Below are positions 1-7,650 of a stretch of 11,427 nt of DNA, piece after piece. Below the pieces are notes generated by a model that saw only the letters and a list, made by a program, of their open reading frames with translations, searched no databases and had not been told where the DNA came from. The position numbers and the translations under genes are program-made. Every line of letters starts with the position of its first letter. Positions within the stretch are counted from its first letter, which is position 1. Location: the NCBI GenBank assembly GCA_021774205.1, contig JAJFJI010000013.1, forward strand, positions 1 through 11,427. The letters are read 5' to 3'. The DNA is from Nitrosomonas sp. (GTDB taxonomy: Bacteria; Pseudomonadota; Gammaproteobacteria; Burkholderiales; Nitrosomonadaceae).

Positions 1-275
1 CCCATTGAATCTCTGACTTTTGCATGCTCATTCTCATGGCAGTACGTGCATAGCAGCTCCCAATTACTGCCATCAGGGGGATTATCATCGTGATTATTAT
101 TCTTGTGATGCACTTCTAGTAACTGCAGAGTAGCGTGATCAAAAGTGCGCGCACAGCGGCCACATACCCAAGGGTATAGTTTAAGTGCTTGCTCTCGATA
201 TCCTTTAGCGCGTTTTTCTGAATTTTTTCTTGCTTCAAGGATCACCTTATCCAACTTGCTGACTTCTTTTCCCAT
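1..275 (-). CDS. yajD: YajD-family HNH nuclease, C-terminal part cut by the window edge
   Basis: The minus strand from ATG at 275 translates to about 91 residues beginning MGKEVSKLDKVI and stays open to base 1, so the 3' end is missing. Visible motifs are a first zinc-knuckle pair (WVCGRC, about residues 39-44), the core VHH (about 57-59), the segment DGSNWELLC, and a second pair CTYCHENEH. These match the YajD branch of HNH endonucleases, in which two CxxC pairs hold a structural zinc around the beta-beta-alpha-metal fold. A strong AGGAGG lies five bases before the ATG, which supports the start. YajD proteins are short (about 115 residues in E. coli, from memory), so roughly 20-25 residues are missing. 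The physiological role of this family is poorly known; a nuclease function is inferred from the motif. It lies downstream of the fatty-acid operon on the same strand but has its own ribosome binding site and a gap of about 90 bases. Confidence 0.88.
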   Translation of the reverse strand, partial: MGKEVSKLDKVILEARKNSEKRAKGYREQALKLYPWVCGRCARTFDHATLQLLEVHHKNNNHDDNPPDGSNWELLCTYCHENEHAKVRDSM

Positions 276-368
276 GCGCGCCTCCTATAAAAATAATTTC
301 AAGGTCAATTTTATAAGAATCTACCATTGATTCTGAATTCGATGAAATATGAGACAAGACTTCTTTTA

Positions 369-791
369 TTACAATAACGGCAACGGACGTGGCCTTCGAT
401 TTTCATCTATCGCCACGTAAGTTAGCACGGCTTCGGTCACCTTAATGCATATCTCGTCACGACCCTCGCGCACGCCTCGCTGTGCAAACACAGCCACGCC
501 CACAGTCATTGACGTGTGTCCCACTTTAACAATTTCGGCATAAAAGCTCACTAGATCGCCAACAAATACCGGTTACTTAAATACAAAAGAATTGACAGCC
601 ATAGTGGCTACTCGCCCCTGGGCACGACGAATTGGCAGCAGACTGCCCGCTATATCCACCTGCGCCATGATCCATCCGCCGAAAATGTCACCGGAATAAT
701 TAGTATCGGATGGCATGGCTACCATGCGCAATACTGGCTCACGCCCTTCCGGTAACGCTACATGCAATGCTGAATCATTATTCATCGTCAT
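369..791 (-). pseudogene. yciA: YciA-type acyl-CoA thioesterase with a premature in-frame stop
   Basis: The two halves of a hotdog-fold acyl-CoA thioesterase are read in the same frame and separated only by a TAA at 575-573. The N-terminal half has the family signature (MPSDTNYSGDIFGGWIMAQ, then VATMAVNSFVFK). The C-terminal half continues PVFVGDLVSFYAEIVKVGHT and ends TEAVLTYVAIDENRRPRPLP. Together they give about 140 codons, the normal YciA length, with the stop at codon 73. In this family the position is usually Gln or Arg before PV, so one C-to-T change of CAA would explain it. YciA hydrolyses acyl-CoA esters to free acid and CoA. I placed the start at ATG 791, with AAGG five bases upstream, rather than ATG 815, which has no ribosome binding site. 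It is the last gene of the fadE-ligase operon, 36 bases after the ligase stop. The intact remainder of the frame suggests a recent mutation, readthrough, or a sequencing error. Confidence 0.8.
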
Positions 792-827
792 CACAACCTT
801 GGCGTAATCATACAAACACAGATATAA

Positions 828-2657
828 CTAATGCCCCTCGTAAAGCTTTTCCACCTCTGCCTTATAACGTTCTAGAATCTTTCCTCGGCGCAGCTTTAAC
901 GTCGGTGTTTGCATTTCATTCTCGACAGTCCATGGCTCAGATAGCCATGCAACGCGACGTATTCTGGCATATCCGGGAAATTCACGCGTCTGCTTAGAAA
1001 TTTTCCCCAACAAGATTTCTTCTGTTTTTTGCTGATTTATTTGATTATATAGATCTGGGTCAAGCTTGTGTTGTATCGCGATTTTTTTCCACTTGTCGCT
1101 GTCTAAAATGACCAGCACGCTTAAAAAAGAACGTCCTTCTCCAATTAATATAACCTGCTCAAATAACGGATCACGCATGATCGCTACTTCCATATCCGCA
1201 GGCGGCACTTTCTCGCCAGTAGACAGTACAATAATCTCTTTTAGCCGCCCGGTAATCGTTACTCGTCCTTGTTCGTCAATTGATGCGATATCGCCGGAAT
1301 TGAGCCAACCATCGGCTGATAATACTGATCTGGTTGCATCCGGATTGTTCCAGTATCCCAGCATGACATTGGCGCCGCGTATCAGTAACGCATCATTTTC
1401 ACCCAATTTAACTTCCACGCCTGGTATAACAGGACCAACACTGGCCGGTAAATTATTTTCCTGCCTATTAGCGCATACCACCGGGCTACTCTCTGTCATG
1501 CCGTAACCTTGTAGAACTGGCAAGCCCAGGCCGATAAATATCCGCGAGACTTCAGCCGACAATGCGGCGCCTCCACTCAAAGCAAGCCGTAGCCGCCCAC
1601 CCAGTTTCTGCATAACTTTGTCGGCCACTAATTTTTTTAATAACGGCCAAAACAAGTGCGTCAACCGCCAAGAGCCACGTCCCTGCTGATATTCAAATCG
1701 GCTGTAACCAACCGCCACTGCGAAATTAAACAACCATTCGCCAAATTTTGGCCCATCGGCGAGCTTGGCGCGAATGCCTGCATCAACTCGTTCATAAATG
1801 CGTGGCACGGAAATTAGAACCGTTGGACGAATTGTCAACAAATCTTCCTGCAACTGTTGAATCGAACGCGCATAAACAATGGTCGCACCAGCCATCATTG
1901 GCGCATAGTAGCCTGAAGTACGCTCGAAGGTATGTGACAGCGGCAAAAAGGAAAGCAGAAGATCTTTCTGTGTCACCGGAATAACCTGCAAGCAACTGTA
2001 GGCATTGGTTAAAATGTTATGATGGCTCAGCATCACCCCTTTGGGGTGACCTGTTGTACCCGATGTATAAATAATCGTAGCCAGACTATGTGGGTCATTA
2101 TTTACATGCCGAACCTCATCTGCCTTTACTGGCAACCAATTGCTCAATAGAACAGCCCGATCTTCACGAGATAAATAACCGTCGGTATTGTCCGCCGGAT
2201 TAATGATCACAACGCGCTTCAAATCATTATTATTCTGGCATGCAACGCTTAGTTCCTGCCACTGGCCAGAATTTTCCAGTAACAATAATTTAACAGTGGC
2301 ATCAGACAGCATGTAAGCCACATTCGCAGCGCGATCTTCCGTATAAAACGGTACCACAACGAGTCCCAGCCCTAATGCCGCCTGTTCAAACATGACCCAT
2401 TCCGGACAATTTTTCAGCATGATGCCAACCCGGTCGCCACGATCCAATGCTTCCATAGAGAGGGCGGCCTGCCAACGAGCAATAGCCTGCTTCATTTGTT
2501 CCCACGTATAGCTGCGCCATTCTCCTTTTGACTCGTCATAGTCACGATAAGCCATAATTTTTGGCGAAACATATGCCCGCTCACGAAACAAACCATCCAG
2601 TGTTTTGGCCTGCTCAACTTCGATAATACGCGCTATATCATCATGTTTGCTTTCCAT
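828..2657 (-). CDS. Long-chain fatty acid-CoA ligase (AMP-forming)
   Basis: This 609-residue adenylate-forming enzyme activates long-chain fatty acids with ATP and CoA to acyl-CoA, the entry step of beta-oxidation. Visible core motifs are the phosphate loop YTSGTTGHPKG (about 197-207), SFLPLSHTFER (about 236-246), the A5 motif GYGMTES (about 384-390), the ribose-binding Asp in GWLNSGDI (about 450-457), the hinge GRLKEIIVLSTGEKVPP (about 470-486), and a C-terminal LKLRRGKI that should hold the catalytic Lys. The length of about 600 residues and the GEKVPPADME segment place it in the ACSL/FadD15-like branch rather than the 560-residue E. coli FadD branch, so I give no symbol. There is no signal peptide or clear membrane segment; peripheral membrane association is expected for the family. 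It starts 13 bases after the fadE stop with only a weak ribosome binding site, which suggests translational coupling. Confidence 0.93.
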   Translation of the reverse strand: MESKHDDIARIIEVEQAKTLDGLFRERAYVSPKIMAYRDYDESKGEWRSYTWEQMKQAIARWQAALSMEALDRGDRVGIMLKNCPEWVMFEQAALGLGLVVVPFYTEDRAANVAYMLSDATVKLLLLENSGQWQELSVACQNNNDLKRVVIINPADNTDGYLSREDRAVLLSNWLPVKADEVRHVNNDPHSLATIIYTSGTTGHPKGVMLSHHNILTNAYSCLQVIPVTQKDLLLSFLPLSHTFERTSGYYAPMMAGATIVYARSIQQLQEDLLTIRPTVLISVPRIYERVDAGIRAKLADGPKFGEWLFNFAVAVGYSRFEYQQGRGSWRLTHLFWPLLKKLVADKVMQKLGGRLRLALSGGAALSAEVSRIFIGLGLPVLQGYGMTESSPVVCANRQENNLPASVGPVIPGVEVKLGENDALLIRGANVMLGYWNNPDATRSVLSADGWLNSGDIASIDEQGRVTITGRLKEIIVLSTGEKVPPADMEVAIMRDPLFEQVILIGEGRSFLSVLVILDSDKWKKIAIQHKLDPDLYNQINQQKTEEILLGKISKQTREFPGYARIRRVAWLSEPWTVENEMQTPTLKLRRGKILERYKAEVEKLYEGH

Positions 2658-2670
2658 ATTATCTATCTCA

Positions 2671-5151
2671 TCAATCTTCTTTCTTTGGCGCTTGATCGGT
2701 AAACAGATCAGAGGAGGCTATTTCACTCAACTTTCCTGAATCAAAAATATTGGATTTGCTGACATCATAATCTGTTTCAGTTTCAATTTCTGTTTCTGTT
2801 TCTGTTTCTGTTTCTGTTTCTACTGCGGGATATTGTGCTCCATCATGATCTTTATCAAAATCCGGTGAAAAATCATCGACCATAATGACACTACGCCGGA
2901 GGACTTGCATTTTTTTCATTGTCTCTGCCTCATCGGCAGTAATAATATTCTTAGCCAACGCCTCCGTAATTTTTTTATCATCACGTTCAGAAATTTGACC
3001 TGCTTTAATTGCACGCCGCAACTTGGCTTCTATTGCTTCATACGCTACAGCGCATTGCAAAGCCTTTTCAAGATCGGCCAGCGGCTCATTCTCTGTTGTC
3101 GGGAGATAAATCCCCGCGGTCAGACGATCACGGGCTTCGCCAGGTTCCAGCATCAATCTCGCAACTTCATGTGCCACTGCATCGGATGGCGGTGAATAAG
3201 GTTTACCCAACGGAAACACCAGAAAGCGCAACAGCCATGACATGATTCTGTTACCAGGAAAATTATTCAGGAATTCATCGAATGCCTGTTGCATCTGGTA
3301 GATGGCATCCTGCATCGACCAATGCAACAGCGGCAAATCGGCCGAAGGACGATTATCTGCCTCAAAACGCTTTAATGTTGCTGAGCATAAATAAAGCATA
3401 CTGAGAATATCGCCGAGTCTAGCCGAGAGCCGTTCTCTTCGCTTCAGCGACCCGCCTAACTTCAGTAAGGAGATGTCCGCGATCAGTGCAAACGCCGCAG
3501 AGAACCGGGTCAATTGTTGATAATAATGCGCTGTATCAGGCAAAACGCTTTCAGGGATACTGCCTTTCATGTATTTGCCAAACAATCCGTACAACAAGCT
3601 GTACACAAAGTTGCGAGCACTAAAAACAATATGCCCCATCAGCGCCTGATCAAATGCTTTTGAAGCGCGTGACTTATCTGTGTCAGATGCTGCATTAATT
3701 TCATTGAGCACGTAAGGATGACAACGTATTGCACCCTGACCAAAGATGATCATGGTACGCGTTAGAATATTAGCACCCTCTACTGTAATACTAACGGGCG
3801 TTTGCTGGTAAGTGCGGCCAAGATAGTTTTTTGGTCCCATACAAATCCCTTTGCCGCCATGAATATCCATCGCATCGTTAATCGCCTGACGCCCTCGTTC
3901 CGTTAAATGGTATTTAACAATCGCCGAAATAACCGATGGCTTCTCACCCAAATCTACCGCGAGAGCAGTCATGACCCGCGCTGCATCCATCATGTAGGTA
4001 TTGCCACCGATACGCGCTAACGCTTCTTCTATTCCTTCAAAATAGCCGATGGGTATATTGAATTGCACACGCACCCTGCCATAGGCACCACAAGTGCTTG
4101 CCGCCAGCTTGGCTGCGCCGACACTGGTGGCAGGCAGAGAAATTGAACGCCCGGCCGCAAGGCAGTTCATCAACATACGCCAGCCATTACCGACACCTTC
4201 TTGCCCGCCAACAATCCATTCCATCGGAATAAACACTTCCTTGCCGGAATTCGGGCCATTTTGGAATGCACCATTGAGTGGAAAATGACGACGGCCTATA
4301 TTAACGCCCGGTGTATTGGTTGGAATCAAAGCTAGCGTAATCCCAAGGTCCTCTTCCCCACCCAACAATCTGTCCGGATCGTAGAGCTTGAATGCCAACC
4401 CTAACAACGTTGCAACCGGTCCCAATGTGATGTAGCGTTTTTCCCAGGTTACGCGCATTCCCAATACGTCCTGCTTACCATCGTATTCACCGCGACAAAC
4501 AATACCGTAATCCGGAATTGCGCCAGCATCAGACCCCGCATCCGGTGACGTCAGAGCAAAACATGGCACTTCGATGCCTTTAGCCAAACGTGGCAGATAG
4601 TAATTTTTCTGTTCTTCAGTTCCGTAATGCAGCAACAATTCCGCTGGCCCTAAAGAATTTGGCACCATCACCGTTACGGCTGCAGTACCGCTACGTGAAC
4701 CGATTTTCATCACGACTTCGGAATGCCCCAGTGCAGAAAAACCAAATCCCCCGTATTGTTTCGGAATAATCAGTCCAAAGAAACCATTGTCCTTGATGAA
4801 TTGCCAGACTTCAGGTGGCAGATCCTGCAGTTCGTGCGTAATTCTCCATTCGTCCAACATCGCGCACAATTGCTCAACGGGTCCCGCGAGAAATTCTTTT
4901 TCTTCTTCATTTAATTCTGGCTTAGGATAGGCTAATAGCTTATTCCAATCTGGCTTACCACTAAACAGATCGCCATCCCACCATACCGTGCCGGCATCCA
5001 GCGCTTCCTGTTCGGTTTGCGAAATTTGCGGGAGCATTTTACGAAAAATTTTGAGCGCCTGATTGGAAATAATAAAACGACGCAATAATGGAACCGCCAA
5101 AATCAGCGCTAGTACAGCAATTAGTGACAAAAGAATATAAAACAGGAACAT
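2671..5151 (-). CDS. fadE: FadE-type acyl-CoA dehydrogenase
   Basis: This 826-residue flavoprotein would catalyse the first oxidation of beta-oxidation, acyl-CoA to trans-2-enoyl-CoA, passing electrons towards the respiratory chain. Its length is close to E. coli FadE (about 814), far longer than ordinary acyl-CoA dehydrogenases. Residues 1-25 are a hydrophobic segment (FLFYILLSLIAVLALILAV), a likely membrane anchor. The FAD/substrate region includes FGLIIPKQYGGFGFS (about 125-139) and CFALTSPDAGSDAG (about 197-210). IHGGKGICMGPKNYLGRTYQ precedes VSITVEGANILTRT, where Glu458 is in the place of the catalytic base of the family. The C-terminal third corresponds to the FadE-specific extension (DUF1974). 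Residues 778-793 are a Glu-Thr tract encoded by a hexanucleotide repeat, within an acidic, probably disordered tail. GAGGA about eight bases before the ATG supports the start. It is the first gene of the operon with the ligase and the thioesterase. Confidence 0.95.
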   Translation of the reverse strand: MFLFYILLSLIAVLALILAVPLLRRFIISNQALKIFRKMLPQISQTEQEALDAGTVWWDGDLFSGKPDWNKLLAYPKPELNEEEKEFLAGPVEQLCAMLDEWRITHELQDLPPEVWQFIKDNGFFGLIIPKQYGGFGFSALGHSEVVMKIGSRSGTAAVTVMVPNSLGPAELLLHYGTEEQKNYYLPRLAKGIEVPCFALTSPDAGSDAGAIPDYGIVCRGEYDGKQDVLGMRVTWEKRYITLGPVATLLGLAFKLYDPDRLLGGEEDLGITLALIPTNTPGVNIGRRHFPLNGAFQNGPNSGKEVFIPMEWIVGGQEGVGNGWRMLMNCLAAGRSISLPATSVGAAKLAASTCGAYGRVRVQFNIPIGYFEGIEEALARIGGNTYMMDAARVMTALAVDLGEKPSVISAIVKYHLTERGRQAINDAMDIHGGKGICMGPKNYLGRTYQQTPVSITVEGANILTRTMIIFGQGAIRCHPYVLNEINAASDTDKSRASKAFDQALMGHIVFSARNFVYSLLYGLFGKYMKGSIPESVLPDTAHYYQQLTRFSAAFALIADISLLKLGGSLKRRERLSARLGDILSMLYLCSATLKRFEADNRPSADLPLLHWSMQDAIYQMQQAFDEFLNNFPGNRIMSWLLRFLVFPLGKPYSPPSDAVAHEVARLMLEPGEARDRLTAGIYLPTTENEPLADLEKALQCAVAYEAIEAKLRRAIKAGQISERDDKKITEALAKNIITADEAETMKKMQVLRRSVIMVDDFSPDFDKDHDGAQYPAVETETETETETEIETETDYDVSKSNIFDSGKLSEIASSDLFTDQAPKKED
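2773..2820 (-). repeat. Hexanucleotide tandem repeat inside fadE
   Basis: On the plus strand TGTTTC is repeated five times without error from 2791 to 2820, and three further, slightly changed units (TGTTTC, AGTTTC, AATTTC) lie at 2773-2790. Read on the coding strand this is (GAAACA)5 followed by GAAATT, GAAACT and GAAACA, giving (Glu-Thr)5, Glu-Ile, Glu-Thr, Glu-Thr at residues 778-793 of FadE. A six-base unit keeps the frame, so slippage would change the tail length without inactivating the enzyme. Confidence 0.97.
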
Positions 5152-5186
5152 AATAATTTCCTCTTGCAGATTAAACCTGACCCAAG

Positions 5187-5213
5187 ATCATACAATTTAG
5201 AGCTACTGTGCAA
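5187..5213 (-). promoter_or_regulatory. fadE: Candidate sigma-70 promoter for the fadE operon
   Basis: On the minus strand TTGCAC (5213-5208) is followed after 15 bases by TATGAT (5192-5187), which matches TATAAT at five of six positions. The spacer is two bases shorter than the optimum, and the site would give a leader of about 30 bases before the fadE ATG. Only the -10 box is persuasive. Confidence 0.3.
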
Positions 5214-5370
5214 GATAAGAATCAGACGTGTAGAATTCGCCATCTATCCGGATTAACCCGAATAATTAGCAAATCTACATGATTATTACGCAAATCCATA
5301 CCCCAATTAGATAGTTTTATAAACTCACTGTTGTAGAATTCATACACTCGAACGATCAAGCTATTTTTTA

Positions 5371-5399
5371 TTGACAATTATTTTTTCAATCACTTGATG
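5371..5399 (+). promoter_or_regulatory. dapE: Candidate -35 box for dapE
   Basis: TTGACA at 5371-5376 is a perfect sigma-70 -35 hexamer about 80 bases before the dapE start. Seventeen bases on, the hexamer TTGATG at 5394-5399 is a poor -10 match, so the promoter is uncertain; the AT-rich setting makes a chance match possible. Confidence 0.25.
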
Positions 5400-5453
5400 C
5401 CCGAAACAGGTAAATCTTAGTGACCTACAATGACCGATAACAGGAAGTATTTC

Positions 5454-6593
5454 ATGTCCAAAGAAACGCTTACACTTGCCCAAGCACTGATTGCACGCCG
5501 CTCAATCACACCCACTGACAATGGCTGTCAGGAAATCCTGATAAACCGACTAGAAAAACTTGGGTTTAATATCGAAAGGATGCGATTTGGTGAAGTTGAC
5601 AATCTCTGGGCAAGGCGAGGAAACACAGCACCTGTCCTTTGTTTTGCCGGTCATACCGACGTGGTACCGACTGGCCCGCTTGAACAATGGCACAGCGACC
5701 CATTCATACCCACAATCCATGATGGCAAGCTTTATGGGCGGGGTGCTGCGGACATGAAAACCTCTTTGGCGGCATTCGTTACTGCAATTGAGGTTTTTGT
5801 TGCCAAGCATGACAATCATAATGGATCCATTGCACTGTTGATCACTTCGGATGAAGAAGGACCCGCAGTGAATGGAACCGTCAAGGTTGTAGAAACATTG
5901 AAAGCGCGAAATGAACGACTGGATTATTGCATTGTTGGCGAACCTACTTGCACGGAACAATTGGGTGATACCATCAAAAACGGACGACGTGGCTCCCTAT
6001 CCGGGAATCTAGCTATTAAAGGCATACAAGGGCATATTGCCTATCCACACTTGGCAAAAAACCCGATACATTTGGCTGCCCCGGCGATTGCCGAGCTCGC
6101 TCAAACCGGATGGGATCAGGGTAATGAGTATTTTCCACCCACCACCTGGCATATTTCCAACATTAACGGAGGAACCGGCGCGACCAATGTCATTCCAGGC
6201 AAGGTTAATCTACTATTTAACTTCCGCTTCTCAACTGCCAGCACGGTGGAATCACTACAAGCCCGCGTGCATGAAATCCTTGATCGGCACGAACTCGATT
6301 ACGATTTGGCGTGGGAGCTCTCTGGCAAGCCTTTTCTCACGCCAAAAGCTGAGTTGGCTAATGCCATGCGTGACGCAATTAGTGCGGTGACAGCAATCGA
6401 ACCACAACTCTCCACATCCGGCGGCACTTCGGACGGACGCTTCATCGCGGATATTTGTTCACAAGTCGTAGAATTTGGTCCGTGCAATGCGACCATTCAC
6501 AAGCTCAATGAAAATGTAGACATCAATGAAATTGAACCATTATCGGAGATTTACCGGCTAACAATTGAAAATTTATTGGTTAAATCAGTCTAA
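5454..6593 (+). CDS. dapE: Succinyl-diaminopimelate desuccinylase
   Basis: DapE hydrolyses N-succinyl-LL-2,6-diaminopimelate to LL-diaminopimelate and succinate in the succinylase branch of lysine and peptidoglycan precursor synthesis; it is a cytoplasmic di-zinc M20-family enzyme. All metal ligands and the catalytic base are visible and fall at the numbers I recall for Haemophilus DapE: His67 (FAGHTDVVPTG), Asp100 (GRGAADMKTS), catalytic Glu134 with Glu135 (ITSDEEGP), Glu163 (VGEPTC) and His349 (GPCNATIHKLNE). The dimerisation/lid domain occupies roughly 180-290. I chose ATG 5454 because AGGAAG lies six bases upstream and it gives 379 residues, typical of the family. An in-frame ATG at 5430 would add eight residues but has no ribosome binding site. 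The gene is apparently monocistronic, diverges from fadE and ends about 45 bases before the inverted-repeat element. Confidence 0.97.
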   Translation: MSKETLTLAQALIARRSITPTDNGCQEILINRLEKLGFNIERMRFGEVDNLWARRGNTAPVLCFAGHTDVVPTGPLEQWHSDPFIPTIHDGKLYGRGAADMKTSLAAFVTAIEVFVAKHDNHNGSIALLITSDEEGPAVNGTVKVVETLKARNERLDYCIVGEPTCTEQLGDTIKNGRRGSLSGNLAIKGIQGHIAYPHLAKNPIHLAAPAIAELAQTGWDQGNEYFPPTTWHISNINGGTGATNVIPGKVNLLFNFRFSTASTVESLQARVHEILDRHELDYDLAWELSGKPFLTPKAELANAMRDAISAVTAIEPQLSTSGGTSDGRFIADICSQVVEFGPCNATIHKLNENVDINEIEPLSEIYRLTIENLLVKSV

Positions 6594-6638
6594 TTCAATG
6601 TCACCAACCATTAACTACGATACAGGAATCATTACTCC

Positions 6639-6805
6639 CTAGGCGGCTGTCGGAGAATAGTGGCCGTAGCGAGGGGAGGTCATTTTGTGGTAGATTTTTT
6701 GATTATTTGAGGCGAATAGTTGTTCTATTTAACGAAAATGATCGGAAAAGCTGGCCAAAATAGCTTTCCCGCAGTAGATCATTCTAATCTCGGACAGCCT
6801 CCTAG
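6639..6805. mobile_element. MITE-like element with terminal inverted repeats and CTAG flanks
   Basis: The left end GCGGCTGTCGGAGA (from 6643) and the reverse complement of the right end, GAGGCTGTCCGAGA (from 6801), agree at 12 of 14 positions, enclosing 159 bp. Both ends are flanked directly by CTAG (6639-6642 and 6802-6805), which would be a 4-bp target duplication and fits the YTAR preference known for IS5-type elements. Inside are a hairpin AATAG-TTGTT-CTATT (6715-6729) and a larger one with arms AATGATC/GATCATT (6737-6743, 6777-6783) around GGAAAAGCT/AGCTTTCC. There is no room for a transposase, so it would be non-autonomous or an internally deleted insertion sequence. It lies between the converging 3' ends of dapE and the methyltransferase gene, five bases from the latter's stop codon, and its hairpins may also stop transcription. 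Confidence 0.65.
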
Positions 6806-6810
6806 ATAAG

Positions 6811-7476
6811 CTAACTGTTTTTAACCGTACTGTACAACGCCATTGTGCCAAAAATGGTATTGAAAGATTGTTGTTCTGCAACATTAACAAACCCGGTTTG
6901 CTCGAACAGCTCAACAAGTTTTCCCGATACGTTGTCCTGGGTATTCTTGAAGCCATCAATAAGCTGCACAGGAAAGAACAGACCTCGCATTAATAAGTTA
7001 CTGGCGCGACCCCAGTCCGCCACATGAAGCTCACCGTGTGGTTTTAGTATCCGATATATCTCGCTTGCAGCCTGCTTTTTCTTGTCCCATGTGAGGTGGT
7101 GAAAGAATAGGCTTGACACGACCCGATCAAAAGATCCATCTGGATAAGGCAAACACTCAGCAAATGCATGATCAAATTGTATCGTAACTTCTACTCGATT
7201 CGCCTTGCGTTCTGCGAGCGACAATATCGTCCTATCGCAATCAACTGCAACTACATTGACCGCTGGAAAGCGGTGCTTAATCTGGACTGCCAGTGTTCCT
7301 GTACCACAGGCGAGATCAAGCATTTGTTGTCCAGCATCAAATTGCGCCTGCTGAATAAGCCCTTCTCTAATTGCGCCTGCTTGGGTGACAGCGCCTACGA
7401 CAAAATCGTAGTAAGGCGTCAGCCAGTGAAACCCCAACGCTGGCACAAATCTTTGATCCGGAGGTGATGTTTTCAT
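6811..7476 (-). CDS. Class I SAM-dependent methyltransferase, UbiE-like
   Basis: This 221-residue protein has the Rossmann methyltransferase order. Motif I MLDLACGTGTLA (about 52-63) binds S-adenosylmethionine, and VNVVAVDCD (about 73-81) carries the acidic residue at the end of strand beta-2. ECLPYPDGSFDRVVSSLFFHHL (split as ECLPYPDGSF at about 107-116 and DRVVSSLFFHHL after it) is the motif II/III region, and RILKPHGELHVADWG (about 142-156) is the usual post-III strand. The YPDGSFD and ILKPGG-like features resemble the UbiE/COQ5 and small-molecule methyltransferase group, but the substrate cannot be read from the sequence. No convincing ribosome binding site precedes ATG 7476, so the start is less secure than the fold. 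The gene is bracketed by two structured DNA elements: the MITE-like repeat next to its stop and the twin-hairpin element 37 bases before its start. Confidence 0.85.
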   Translation of the reverse strand: MKTSPPDQRFVPALGFHWLTPYYDFVVGAVTQAGAIREGLIQQAQFDAGQQMLDLACGTGTLAVQIKHRFPAVNVVAVDCDRTILSLAERKANRVEVTIQFDHAFAECLPYPDGSFDRVVSSLFFHHLTWDKKKQAASEIYRILKPHGELHVADWGRASNLLMRGLFFPVQLIDGFKNTQDNVSGKLVELFEQTGFVNVAEQQSFNTIFGTMALYSTVKNS

Positions 7477-7513
7477 ATGTACTTAACTATTTAAATTTCG
7501 TTCCGATATTACT

Positions 7514-7546
7514 AGCACGCCTTCAACTTGATATTTACGGATACAG
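7514..7546 (+). repeat. Conserved box of unit 1
   Basis: This 33-nt segment starts AGCACGCCTTCAACTTGAT and ends GGATACAG. It is the left terminal inverted repeat of the twin-hairpin element and matches the box of unit 2 at 29 of 33 positions, with the first 13 and the last 7 identical. It does not contain a recognisable sigma-70 or sigma-54 promoter. Confidence 0.9.
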
Positions 7547-7641
7547 TTAGCTTTTCAGTGTTACTGGCAAGGCAGATCTCGCAGGCAATGGTTATTCCAT
7601 TGCTAAGAGACCTAACACCGCCAGTGGCGCTAAAAAGCTAA
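7547..7641 (+). ncRNA. Unit 1 hairpin (structured DNA or RNA)
   Basis: Outer stem: 7547-7568 against 7620-7641, anchored by TTAGCTTTT/AAAAGCTAA and ACTGGC/GCCAGT. Counting the adjoining G7546-C7642 pair, 19 of 23 positions are Watson-Crick, three are T-G and one is a mismatch (C7556/A7632). The inner part has a short helix AG-TCTC/GAGA-CT, and the apex is CAATGG-TTATT-CCATTG (7586-7602). T-G pairs are stable only when the plus strand folds. Whether it is transcribed is not known. Confidence 0.55.
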
Positions 7642-7650
7642 CCCACAGGA

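Larger units (their letters stand above)
5152..5453. other. Divergent intergenic region between fadE and dapE
   Basis: These 302 AT-rich bases separate the divergent fadE and dapE starts and must hold both promoters. I see a 10-base direct repeat TGTAGAATTC at 5229-5238 and 5332-5341, and candidate promoter boxes listed separately. I found no FadR-like or other operator that I can name, no long palindrome, and no convincing small gene. Confidence 0.6.

Noticed and set aside
316..334. Hairpin AGAATC/GATTCT between the thioesterase and yajD genes as a terminator
   Set aside because: The stem is only six AT-rich pairs and no clean T-run follows on the minus strand, so it is too weak to call.
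7514..7546. The box as a sigma-54 promoter because of its GCACG
   Set aside because: The required GC at the -12 element is absent at the right spacing in both copies.
7546..7642. GTTAGC...GCTAAC arms suggesting an integron attC site
   Set aside because: The order is inside out relative to attC (which runs RYYYAAC to GTTRRRY), unit 2 lacks these core sequences, and there is no integrase or cassette gene nearby.
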